From Mycobacterium sp. 852002-51163_SCH5372311 (GTDB lineage Bacteria; Actinomycetota; Actinomycetes; Mycobacteriales; Mycobacteriaceae), in NCBI RefSeq assembly GCF_001667115.1, contig NZ_LZIJ01000055.1, positions 124,001-188,000 of the forward strand: a stretch of DNA of 64,000 bases. The letters run 5' to 3'. A program made the translations under genes and the position numbers. Shown here piece by piece: positions 18,359-26,138 of this stretch. The first letter of the stretch is position 1, and each line of letters opens with the position of its first letter. The notes beneath the pieces were generated by a model. It worked only from the letters and a program-made list of their open reading frames with translations. It searched no databases and was not told the origin of the DNA.

Positions 18359-19204
18359 TTATCCAGAGAGGTTGAAATTACCGGACGCGCCGTAAACGGC
18401 GAGCGAGATGAACAAAGTAATGACGACGACGACGATCAGCGAGGTCCGCACCGCCTGACCGACCGCGATGCCGACGCCGACCGACCCGCCGGTGGCGTTG
18501 TAGCCGTAGTAGGTGTGCACCAGCATCACCGCGATCGACATCGCAATGGCCTGCAGAAATGACCACAACAGGTCGGTCGGGATGAGGAAGGTATTGAAGT
18601 AGTGGTCGTAGAGGCCCGCGGACTGACCGTTGATGAACACGGTGGTGAAGCGAGCGGCGAAGAACGCGGCCAGCACCGACAGCGAATACAGCGGGATGAT
18701 CGCGATGAGGCCGGCGATCAGCCGGGTCGACACCAAATACGAAACCGAGTGCACCGCCATGCTTTCGACGGCATCGATCTCTTCGGCGACTCGCATGGCC
18801 CCCAGCTGGGCGGTGGCACCGGCACCGATGGTGGCCGCCAGGGCGATACCCGCGATCACGGGCGCGACGACGCGGACATTCAGAAAGGCGGACAGGAACC
18901 CGGTAAGCGCCTCGATGCCGATGTTGCCCAGCGACGAATAGCCCTGCACCGCAATGACGCCGCCGGATGCCAGGGTCAGGAAGGCCGCAACACCGACGGT
19001 GCCGCCGATCATGATGAGGGCCCCTGCGCCCAGCGTCATTTCGGCGACCAGCCGGATCGTCTCTTTGCGGTATCGGGTAAGCGCGTTGGGGATGTAGCGC
19101 ATGGTTTGGCCGTAGAACAGCGCTTGTTCGCCGAAGTCGTCGATCGGCCCTTGCAGCACCCTGTTGAACAGGTTGCGTACCCGGTAAGTCAGGTCGTAGC
19201 TCAT
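18359..19204 (-). CDS. yrbE4B: YrbE4B, Mce4 transporter permease
   Basis: A 281-residue MlaE/YrbE-family permease with five or six hydrophobic helices and the family segment GAGATAQLGAMRVAEEIDAV, which contacts the ATPase. It pairs with YrbE4A as the membrane channel of the Mce4 importer. It starts 7 bases after the yrbE4A stop codon. Confidence 0.95.
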   Translation of the reverse strand: MSYDLTYRVRNLFNRVLQGPIDDFGEQALFYGQTMRYIPNALTRYRKETIRLVAEMTLGAGALIMIGGTVGVAAFLTLASGGVIAVQGYSSLGNIGIEALTGFLSAFLNVRVVAPVIAGIALAATIGAGATAQLGAMRVAEEIDAVESMAVHSVSYLVSTRLIAGLIAIIPLYSLSVLAAFFAARFTTVFINGQSAGLYDHYFNTFLIPTDLLWSFLQAIAMSIAVMLVHTYYGYNATGGSVGVGIAVGQAVRTSLIVVVVITLFISLAVYGASGNFNLSG

Positions 19205-19211
19205 CGCGTGC

Positions 19212-19976
19212 TCACTTCGCCGTCAATCGCACGCCGATCGCGGTCATCACCACGTTGATCACGAACAAGCAGATGAACGCGTAGACCACGGTTTCGTTGA
19301 CGGCGTTGCCGACACCCTTGGGCCCGCCCTTGACGGTCAGGCCGCGGTAGCACCCGACCAGTCCGGCCATCACCCCGAACAGCAGCGCTTTGACCTCGGC
19401 GAGAATCAGCTCTTTGAGGCCGGTGAGCACGGTCAGCCCGTTGATGAAGGCGCCGGGGTTGACCCCTTGCAGCAAGACCGAGAACACGTAGCCGCCGGAC
19501 AAGCCGATGGCACAAACCAGGCCGTTGAGCAACAACGCGACCAACGTAGACGCCAAAACCCTGGGCACCACCAGCCGCTGGATGGGGTCGATGCCCAGCA
19601 CCCGCATCGCGTCGATTTCCTCGCGGATGGTCCGCGCACCCAGGTCCGCACAGATCGCCGTGGCACCGGCTCCCGCCACCACCAGCACCGTCACCACCGG
19701 GCCCAGCTGGGTGATGGTGCCGAACGCGGTTCCGGCGCCGGACAGGTCGGCGGCCCCGATCTCGCGCAGCAGGATGTTCAGAGTGAAGGCCACCAGGACC
19801 GTGAACGGAATGGACACCAGCAACGTCGGGACCAGCGACACGCGCGCGACCATCCAGGTCTGGTCCAGAAACTCGCGGAATTGGAATGGCCGGCGAAAAG
19901 ACGCCCGGAAGGTTTCTATCGACATCTCGAAGAAGCCGCCGACGGCCCTGGCCGGGACCGCAAGCCTTTGGATCAA
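19212..19976 (-). CDS. yrbE4A: YrbE4A, Mce4 transporter permease
   Basis: A 254-residue MlaE/YrbE-family permease; the segment GAGATAICADLGARTIREEI holds the conserved EEIDAM coupling motif. The TTG at 19976 (MIQRLAVPARAVGGFF) is the start, matching the family length of 254. It is the first gene of the mce4 operon, and a KstR-like site lies about 95 bases upstream. Confidence 0.95.
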   Translation of the reverse strand: MIQRLAVPARAVGGFFEMSIETFRASFRRPFQFREFLDQTWMVARVSLVPTLLVSIPFTVLVAFTLNILLREIGAADLSGAGTAFGTITQLGPVVTVLVVAGAGATAICADLGARTIREEIDAMRVLGIDPIQRLVVPRVLASTLVALLLNGLVCAIGLSGGYVFSVLLQGVNPGAFINGLTVLTGLKELILAEVKALLFGVMAGLVGCYRGLTVKGGPKGVGNAVNETVVYAFICLFVINVVMTAIGVRLTAK

Positions 19977-20071
19977 CTTGGTCCCCCCCGTCTGCTAGAG
20001 GCGAAGTAACGGCGTCCTCCGGGCCCGGCCAGGGTTTGCCCAGTGCTCGCTGTGAGCCGGCTCATATTAAC

Positions 20072-20086
20072 TCAGAACATGTTCGC
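20072..20086. promoter_or_regulatory. KstR-like operator upstream of yrbE4A
   Basis: TCAGAACATGTTCGC contains the KstR core AACnnGTT within an 11-base palindrome (GAACATGTTC plus flank). Outer bases deviate from TAGAAC..GTTCTA, so this is the weakest of the nine sites. Its position between hsd4A and the mce4 operon suggests a separate mce4 promoter. Confidence 0.6.
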
Positions 20087-20229
20087 CGTGTCAACGAATG
20101 GCGGTTAACGGTATTTATGGATGACAAACTGTAATATTTGCAGGTCAGGGCCATTGTGTGGAAACCAATCTGAAACACGTTCTACCTGACCAGGGGTTTC
20201 GCAGAAGGCCCTCCAGGCCTCCCGCCCCC

Positions 20230-21159
20230 TCACTCACCCATCAGTCCGGTCGCCGAAAAGTTCAGGTTCGGATCCCGGCCGGCAAAGTAGTCGTGCAGCG
20301 TGGCGCTGAGCTGCGCGGGCTCCCACGCCGAACCGTCCGCGCTGAACTGACGCTCCACGCTGGGCGCCGAGACCAGCGTGACGCGCGGACCGTACACGAT
20401 GAACACCTGACCGTTGACTTCTGCGGCGGCCGGGGATGCCAGGAACTGCACCAGTGTCACCACGTGCTGCGGTGACAAAGGGTCGACCTGGCCTGCTTCC
20501 AATTCCGGCGCGGCGCCGAAGACGTCGGCGGTCATCGCGGTACGCGCCCGCGGGCAGATCGCGTTGGCGCAGATTCCGTATCGGCCCAGTGCCCGCGACG
20601 CGGACAGGGTAAGTGCCGTGATGCCCGCCTTGGCGGCGCCGTAGTTGGCCTGGCCCACCGGCCCCACCAGACCTGCCTCCGAGGAGGTGTTGATCAGCCG
20701 GCCGTATATAGAGCCATCTTTGGCTTCTTTTGCCCGGGTTCGCCAATAGGTGGCGGCGTTGCGGGTGAGCAGAAAATGCCCGCGCAGGTGCACGGCGATG
20801 ACGAGGTCCCATTCCTCGTCGGACATGTTGAACAGCATCCGGTCCCGGGTGATCCCGGCGTTGTTGACGACGATGTCCAGCCCGCCCAGCCCGTCGGCAG
20901 CGGAGATGAGCTCGTCGGCCGTCGCGCGTTGGCTGATGTCGCCCGCCACGGCGAGCGCCTTACTGCCCGCGTCTGAACTGGCCTGGGCAATCTCGTCGAC
21001 GACGTCGGAGGCATCCAGGGCGGCGGCAAGGTCGTTGACGACGACGGTCGCACCCAGCCTGGCCAAGCCGAGCGCCTCGGCGCGGCCCAGGCCCTCGGCC
21101 GCACCGGTAACCACCGCGACCTTTCCGGAGAGATCGGTCGCGTTCGTGCTGCTACTCAA
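20230..21159 (-). CDS. hsd4A: Hsd4A, steroid side-chain beta-hydroxyacyl-CoA dehydrogenase (SDR)
   Basis: A 309-residue SDR: cofactor motif TGAAEGLG, VNNAG, catalytic NTSSEAG and YGAAK. The 40-residue C-terminal extension after the SDR core matches the steroid 17-beta-HSD type Rv3502c. It is thought to oxidise the 22-hydroxy group of steroid side-chain CoA esters with NAD+. The start is a TTG at 21159 (MSSSTNATDLSGKVAVV) because no in-frame ATG fits. It follows fdxD on the same strand, under the KstR site at 21515. Confidence 0.93.
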   Translation of the reverse strand: MSSSTNATDLSGKVAVVTGAAEGLGRAEALGLARLGATVVVNDLAAALDASDVVDEIAQASSDAGSKALAVAGDISQRATADELISAADGLGGLDIVVNNAGITRDRMLFNMSDEEWDLVIAVHLRGHFLLTRNAATYWRTRAKEAKDGSIYGRLINTSSEAGLVGPVGQANYGAAKAGITALTLSASRALGRYGICANAICPRARTAMTADVFGAAPELEAGQVDPLSPQHVVTLVQFLASPAAAEVNGQVFIVYGPRVTLVSAPSVERQFSADGSAWEPAQLSATLHDYFAGRDPNLNFSATGLMGE

Positions 21160-21203
21160 TTTATGAATACCTCTAGTTTGGGGTTAGCCCTGCTGGGCTC
21201 GGA

Positions 21204-21395
21204 CTAGTCGCCGCGCAACAGCGCAGCGCGGGGGCATTCAGCGATCGCCTGTTCGGCCAGGTGTTCCCGGTCGGGCGGAATCGGATCGGTCTTGACGACG
21301 GCGTAGTCCTCGTCATCCAGGTCGAAGATATCCGGCGCGATTCCCATGCACACCGCATTACCTTCGCACCGGTCACGGTCCACGATCACCCGCAC
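21204..21395 (-). CDS. fdxD: FdxD, 3Fe-4S-type ferredoxin
   Basis: A 63-residue ferredoxin, MRVIVDRDRCEGNAVCMGIA through IAECPRAALLRGD. The cysteine pattern Cys-x5-Cys ... Cys-Pro is that of single-cluster 3Fe-4S ferredoxins that feed P450 enzymes. The GTG at 21395 is chosen because AGGAGG lies 5 bases before it; the open frame to 21470 is not needed. Candidate electron donor to Cyp125 or Cyp142, by context. Confidence 0.92.
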   Translation of the reverse strand: MRVIVDRDRCEGNAVCMGIAPDIFDLDDEDYAVVKTDPIPPDREHLAEQAIAECPRAALLRGD

Positions 21396-21514
21396 AACAA
21401 CCTCCTTGAACCTGGCCACCCGCCCCGTCGAGTAGCCCATCACTCGGTGGCTTCTCAGTAGCTCCACCATAAGGCCCGGCTACGTCTGACGAAACGGTCG
21501 CTGGATTCCCAGAC

Positions 21515-21528
21515 TAGAACGTGTTACA
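21515..21528. promoter_or_regulatory. KstR operator between fdxD and fadE26
   Basis: TAGAACGTGTTACA carries the AACnnGTT core with near-complete outer dyad symmetry. It lies in the divergent region, about 95 bases upstream of fadE26 and 120 upstream of fdxD, and probably controls both directions. Confidence 0.88.
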
Positions 21529-21623
21529 ACCGGGAAGACGAATGGGTAGCCGATGGTCAGTTCGCGGCGCCCGCTCGATGGCCGCGAGATGGACTACCAA
21601 CGCTCAACCGAAGGACGGCTGGA

Positions 21624-22805
21624 ATGCGCATCAGTTATACCCCTGAACAGGAGGAGCTGCGTCGCGAGCTGCGGTCGTACTTCGCCACACTGATGACACC
21701 GGAGCGCCGTGAAGCGCTGAGCTCGGTCCAGGGCGAGTACGGCGTCGGCAACGTGTACCGAGAGACCGTCGCGCAGATGGGCAAAGACGGGTGGCTCACC
21801 CTGAACTGGCCCAAGGAGTACGGCGGCCAGGACCGCTCCCCGATGGATTCGTTGATCTTCACCGACGAGGCCGCGATTGCCGGCGCACCGGTGCCGTTCC
21901 TGACCATCAACAGTGTGGCGCCGACGATCATGGCGTACGGAACCGACGAGCAGAAGAAGTTCTTCCTGCCCAAGATCGCGGCGGGTGAGCTGCACTTCTC
22001 GATCGGCTATTCGGAGCCGGGCGCCGGTACCGACCTGGCCAACCTGCGGACCACCGCGGTCCGCGACGGCGACGACTACGTCGTCAACGGGCAGAAGATG
22101 TGGACCAGCCTGATCGTCTATGCGGACTACGTGTGGCTGGCGGTGCGCACCAACCCGGAAGCCAAGAAGCATCGTGGCATTTCGGTGCTGATCGTGCCGA
22201 CCACCGCCGAGGGCTTCTCCTGGACACCGGTGCACACCATGGCCGGTCCCGACACGAGCGCCACCTACTACTCCGACGTGCGGGTTCCGGTGACCAACCT
22301 GGTCGGCGAGGAGAACGGCGGCTGGAAGCTGGTGACCAACCAGCTCAATCACGAGCGGGTGGCCCTGGTGTCGCCGGCCCCGATCTTCATGTGCCTGCGC
22401 GAAGTTCGCGAATGGGCGCAGCACACCAAGGATTCCAGCGGCGCCCGGCTCATCGACTCCGAATGGGTGCAGCTCAACCTGGCCCGGGTGCACGCCAAGG
22501 CCGAGGTACTCAAGCTGATCAACTGGGAGCTCGCGTCTTCGCAGGACGCGTCCCCGTCGCCGGCGGACGCATCGGCCGCCAAGGTCTTCGGTACCGAACT
22601 GGCGACCGAGGCATACCGGCTGCTGATGGAAGTGCTCGGCACTGCCGCGACGTTGCGGCAGGACTCTCCCGGCGCGTTACTGCGCGGCCGGGTGGAGCGG
22701 ATGCACCGAGCCTGCCTGATCCTGACCTTCGGCGGCGGCACCAATGAGGTGCAGCGCGACATCATCGGCATGGTCGCGCTCGGACTGCCCCGGGCCAACC
22801 GCTGA
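21624..22805 (+). CDS. fadE26: FadE26 (ChsE4), acyl-CoA dehydrogenase subunit
   Basis: A 393-residue acyl-CoA dehydrogenase half. FAD-side motif YSEPGAGTDLANLRTT and the candidate catalytic base Glu244 in NQLNHERVAL are present. In M. tuberculosis ChsE4 and ChsE5 (FadE26-FadE27) form an alpha2beta2 heterotetramer that dehydrogenates steroid side-chain acyl-CoA; this subunit supplies the catalytic glutamate. It is followed by fadE27 after 24 bases that contain an AT-rich palindrome. Confidence 0.95.
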   Translation: MRISYTPEQEELRRELRSYFATLMTPERREALSSVQGEYGVGNVYRETVAQMGKDGWLTLNWPKEYGGQDRSPMDSLIFTDEAAIAGAPVPFLTINSVAPTIMAYGTDEQKKFFLPKIAAGELHFSIGYSEPGAGTDLANLRTTAVRDGDDYVVNGQKMWTSLIVYADYVWLAVRTNPEAKKHRGISVLIVPTTAEGFSWTPVHTMAGPDTSATYYSDVRVPVTNLVGEENGGWKLVTNQLNHERVALVSPAPIFMCLREVREWAQHTKDSSGARLIDSEWVQLNLARVHAKAEVLKLINWELASSQDASPSPADASAAKVFGTELATEAYRLLMEVLGTAATLRQDSPGALLRGRVERMHRACLILTFGGGTNEVQRDIIGMVALGLPRANR

Positions 22806-22807
22806 CC

Positions 22808-22817
22808 CTATATATAG
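22808..22817. promoter_or_regulatory. AT-only palindrome CTATATATAG between fadE26 and fadE27
   Basis: A 10-base perfect palindrome, conspicuous in this high-GC region, occupies most of the 24-base gap. It could be an internal -10 region or an mRNA processing site. The distance to the fadE27 ATG is 12 bases, with GAGGACGGG between as ribosome binding site. Confidence 0.3.
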
Positions 22818-22829
22818 AGGACGGGATTC

Positions 22830-23927
22830 ATGGATTTCACGACAACCGAAGCCGCAACCGACCTCGGTGGTCTGGTAGACACCATCGTCGACGCGGTATG
22901 CACTCCGGCGCATCAACGCGAACTGGACGGCCTCGAGCAACGGTTCGACCGAGAGCTGTGGGGCAAGCTCGTCGACAGCGACATCCTGACCAGTGCCGCC
23001 CCGTCGTCGCTGGGCGGCGACGGATTCGGGGTGCTCGAACAGACCGCGGTCCTGGTTGCGTTGGGCCATCAGCTGGCCGCCGTGCCCTACCTGGAGTCGG
23101 TGGTGCTGGGCGCCGGGGCGCTGGCCCGGTTCGGCTCCGAAGAACTGCAGCAAAGTTGGGGTGTGGCGGCTGTCAACGGCGAGAAGATTCTGACCGTGGC
23201 CGCCGACGGCGAGATGGGTGAGGGCCCGGTGCGGGCGACGCCCGCCGGTGACGGCTTCCGTCTGACTGGTACCCGTACCCTGGTCGGCTACGGGCCGGTG
23301 GCAGACGCGTTCCTGGTGCCGGCCGAAACCGACTCCGGCACGGCTGTTTTCGTGGTTGCCTCCGATGATCCGGGCGTCTCGGTGACCCCTTTGCAGACCA
23401 CTGGCCTGGGCTGCGTCGGACACCTGGCGCTGGACGACGTCGCGGTAGCGGCGGACCGCAAGGTCGGCGGAAGCGAAGTGGTGAGCTGGCTCCGCACGAT
23501 CTCCACCCTGGGCCGCAGCGCTTTTCAGCTCGGTGTCCTCGAACGTGGATTACAGATGACGGCCGAATATGCCCGCACCCGTGAGCAATTCGACCGCCCC
23601 ATCGGCAGCTTCCAGGCGGTGGGTCAGCGGCTGGCCGACGCGTACATCGACGTCAAGGGGTTGCGGTTGACGCTCACCCAGGCCGCGTGGAAGGTCGCCG
23701 AGGACATTCCCGCGGAGATCGACGTGGCGTCGGCGGCGTTTTGGGCAGCTGACGCCGGGCACCGGGTCGCACACACCATCGTGCACGTGCACGGCGGCGT
23801 CGGCGTCGACACCGATCATCCCGTGCACCGGTATTTCCTGGCCGCCAAGGAGACGGAGTTCGCGCTCGGCGGTGCGACCGGGCAGCTGCGACGGATCGGT
23901 CGTGAATTGGCGGAAACCCCTGCATAG
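22830..23927 (+). CDS. fadE27: FadE27 (ChsE5), acyl-CoA dehydrogenase subunit
   Basis: A 365-residue acyl-CoA dehydrogenase half that lacks the catalytic glutamate and keeps the FAD-binding C-terminal segment (EQFDRPIGSFQAVGQRLADA and HGGVGVDTDHPVHRYFL). Partner of FadE26. Its end overlaps the start of fadD17 by about 26 bases, so the three genes form a coupled operon. Confidence 0.95.
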   Translation: MDFTTTEAATDLGGLVDTIVDAVCTPAHQRELDGLEQRFDRELWGKLVDSDILTSAAPSSLGGDGFGVLEQTAVLVALGHQLAAVPYLESVVLGAGALARFGSEELQQSWGVAAVNGEKILTVAADGEMGEGPVRATPAGDGFRLTGTRTLVGYGPVADAFLVPAETDSGTAVFVVASDDPGVSVTPLQTTGLGCVGHLALDDVAVAADRKVGGSEVVSWLRTISTLGRSAFQLGVLERGLQMTAEYARTREQFDRPIGSFQAVGQRLADAYIDVKGLRLTLTQAAWKVAEDIPAEIDVASAAFWAADAGHRVAHTIVHVHGGVGVDTDHPVHRYFLAAKETEFALGGATGQLRRIGRELAETPA

Positions 23928-25443
23928 CGGGCTTGCCGACCTGACGGTCACCCAGCTACTGGTGCCGCTGACCGAAATCGAGGACCGCGGCGTCTATTTC
24001 GAGGACTCGTTCACCAGCTGGCGCGACCACATCCGGCAAGGCGCCGCGATCGCAGCGGCGTTGCGCGACCGCCTCGACCCGGACCGGCCGCCGCATGTCG
24101 GTGTGCTGCTGGAAAACACGCCGTTCTTCTCGGCAATGCTGGTGGCCGCCGGCCTGTCGGGGATCGTGCCGGTCGGCCTGAACCCGGTTCGCCGCGGGGA
24201 CGCGCTGGCCCGCGACATCGACAGGGCTGATTGCCAATTCGTGCTGGCCGACTCGAAATCAGCGGTGGCACTGGGTGATATTGACCATCTCGACGTCGAT
24301 TCGGCCGAATGGGCTGGCGAGCTGGCCGCGCATGGTGATGCCGAGCTGAGTTTCCGGACCGCGGCGCCCACCGACCTGTTCATGCTGATCTTCACGTCCG
24401 GCACCAGCGGCGAACCGAAGGCGGTAAAGTGCAGCCACGGCAAGGTTGCGATCGCCGGAGCGACGATGACTCAGCGGTTCGGGCTGGGCCGCGACGATGT
24501 CTGCTATGTGTCGATGCCGTTGTTCCACTCCAACGCGGTGCTGGTCGGCTGGTCGGTTGCGGCGGCGTGCCGCGGGTCAATGGCATTGCGGCGCAAGTTC
24601 TCTGCGTCGAATTTCCTGTCCGACGTACGCCGCTACGGTGCCACCTATGCCAACTATGTGGGCAAGCCGTTGTCGTATGTGCTTGCCACACCTGAGCAGC
24701 CGGACGACGCGGACAACCCGTTGCGGGCGGTGTACGGCAACGAGGGCGTGCCGGGCGACATCGAACGCTTTGCCCGCAGATTCGGATGCGTTGTTCAGGA
24801 CGGGTTCGGTTCGACCGAGGGCGGCGTGGCGATCGCTCGTACGCCAGACACTCCGCCCGGTTCGCTGGGTCCGCTGCCTGATGGCGTCGAGATCGTCGAC
24901 CCGGATACCGGCCTGCCCTGCCCGCCTGGCGTAGTCGGCGAACTGGTGAACAGCACAGGCGCCGGCCGCTTCGAGGGTTACTACAACGACGAGGCCGCCT
25001 CGGCCGAGCGGATGGCCGGCGGCGTCTACCACAGCGGCGACCTGGCCTATCGTGACGAGAACGGTTACGCGTATTTTGCCGGGCGCCTTGGCGATTGGAT
25101 GCGAGTCGACGGAGAGAACCTGGGCGCGGCGCCCATCGAGCGGGTCCTGTTGAGATATCCGGACGCGATCGAGGTCGCGGCTTATCCGGTGCCCGACCCG
25201 GTGGTCGGCGACCAGGTGATGGCCGCGCTGGTGCTGGCTGCCGGTAGAGAATTCGACGCCGACAAATTTCGGGCCTTCCTGGCCGAGCAACCCGATTTGG
25301 GGCCTAAGCAGTGGCCTTCCTACGTCCGGGTCAGTGCGGAACTGCCGCGTACCGTGACCTTCAAGGTGCTCAAGCGGCAGTTGTCCGCCGAGGGCGTCGA
25401 CTGTGGCGACCCGGTGTGGCCGATTCGTCGACCGGGATCGTGA
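23902..25443 (+). CDS. fadD17: FadD17, acyl-CoA ligase
   Basis: An approximately 513-residue adenylate-forming ligase: P-loop LIFTSGTSGEPKAVKCSH, A5 motif GFGSTEGG, A7 motif YHSGDLAYRD, A8 motif GRLGDWMRVDGEN, and the A10 lysine in VLKRQL. It activates a steroid or fatty side-chain carboxylate as CoA ester. The start is uncertain: the GTG at 23902 gives a length close to the roughly 500 residues of the family, and the GTG at 23872 is also open. Overlaps fadE27. Confidence 0.92.
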   Translation: MNWRKPLHSGLADLTVTQLLVPLTEIEDRGVYFEDSFTSWRDHIRQGAAIAAALRDRLDPDRPPHVGVLLENTPFFSAMLVAAGLSGIVPVGLNPVRRGDALARDIDRADCQFVLADSKSAVALGDIDHLDVDSAEWAGELAAHGDAELSFRTAAPTDLFMLIFTSGTSGEPKAVKCSHGKVAIAGATMTQRFGLGRDDVCYVSMPLFHSNAVLVGWSVAAACRGSMALRRKFSASNFLSDVRRYGATYANYVGKPLSYVLATPEQPDDADNPLRAVYGNEGVPGDIERFARRFGCVVQDGFGSTEGGVAIARTPDTPPGSLGPLPDGVEIVDPDTGLPCPPGVVGELVNSTGAGRFEGYYNDEAASAERMAGGVYHSGDLAYRDENGYAYFAGRLGDWMRVDGENLGAAPIERVLLRYPDAIEVAAYPVPDPVVGDQVMAALVLAAGREFDADKFRAFLAEQPDLGPKQWPSYVRVSAELPRTVTFKVLKRQLSAEGVDCGDPVWPIRRPGS

Positions 25444-26138
25444 CACACCTCGCTCCGGAGGTGAGCTTCGAAGAGATGGCCGCCGACTTTCCGGCAAGAG
25501 TCGGCATCGCGGTTGCCCGGGCCGCCGAGATCTACTCACTTGGACAATGGTCGACAGGCGTCGCTTGGTCGACTATCAAAGTGCCGTTGGCGATTGCGGC
25601 ACTGCGCAATGATCGTTGGGGTGCAAACGATTTGGTGGTCAGGGCAATTACCAAATCCGACAACGGCGCCGCGGAGAAGCTGTGGGCGGGCCTGGGTGAG
25701 CCGGCACAGGCGGCGCGGCGCGTGCAAGCCATCATCGAGGAATCCTTGGACGCCGCCACAGTGGTCGAGTCGCAGCGAGTTCGCCCCGGGTTCACCGCTT
25801 TTGGCCAAACCCAATGGCCGCTTGACCAGCAGGCCCGGTTTGCCTTGCAGCTACCGGGCATTGCTGAGGCCGATACCGTCATCGAACTGCTGTGCCGCCT
25901 CACTGCCAAGCAGTGCTGGGGGCTTGCCGCCAGAGGCATTCCGGCCAAAGGTGGTTGGGGCCCGGGCAGCACGGCGCGCACCTATCTGGTGCGGCAATTC
26001 GGCTTAGCAGCAACCGAATCCGGGAACGTGGGGGTAGCCTTGGCGGTCGAGGCGCGGACTTTCAAAGCCGGCATCGATGTGATCAACCAGCTGACGGATT
26101 GGCTCGTCGACAACCTTCCCGAACTATCCGAGCAGTGA
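25440..26138 (+). CDS. Beta-lactamase-fold serine hydrolase without signal peptide
   Basis: A 232-residue protein with the three class-A beta-lactamase/DD-peptidase motifs: Ser44-Thr-Ile-Lys47 (SxxK), Ser73-Asp-Asn75 (SDN) and Lys170-Gly-Gly (KTG box). The GTG start overlaps the fadD17 stop in a GTGA, so it is translationally coupled to a CoA-ligase gene. There is no signal peptide or lipobox, so it should be cytoplasmic, unlike resistance enzymes. I do not know its substrate. A cytoplasmic esterase or amidase acting on CoA or sterol intermediates is speculation. Confidence 0.8.
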   Translation: MTHLAPEVSFEEMAADFPARVGIAVARAAEIYSLGQWSTGVAWSTIKVPLAIAALRNDRWGANDLVVRAITKSDNGAAEKLWAGLGEPAQAARRVQAIIEESLDAATVVESQRVRPGFTAFGQTQWPLDQQARFALQLPGIAEADTVIELLCRLTAKQCWGLAARGIPAKGGWGPGSTARTYLVRQFGLAATESGNVGVALAVEARTFKAGIDVINQLTDWLVDNLPELSEQ

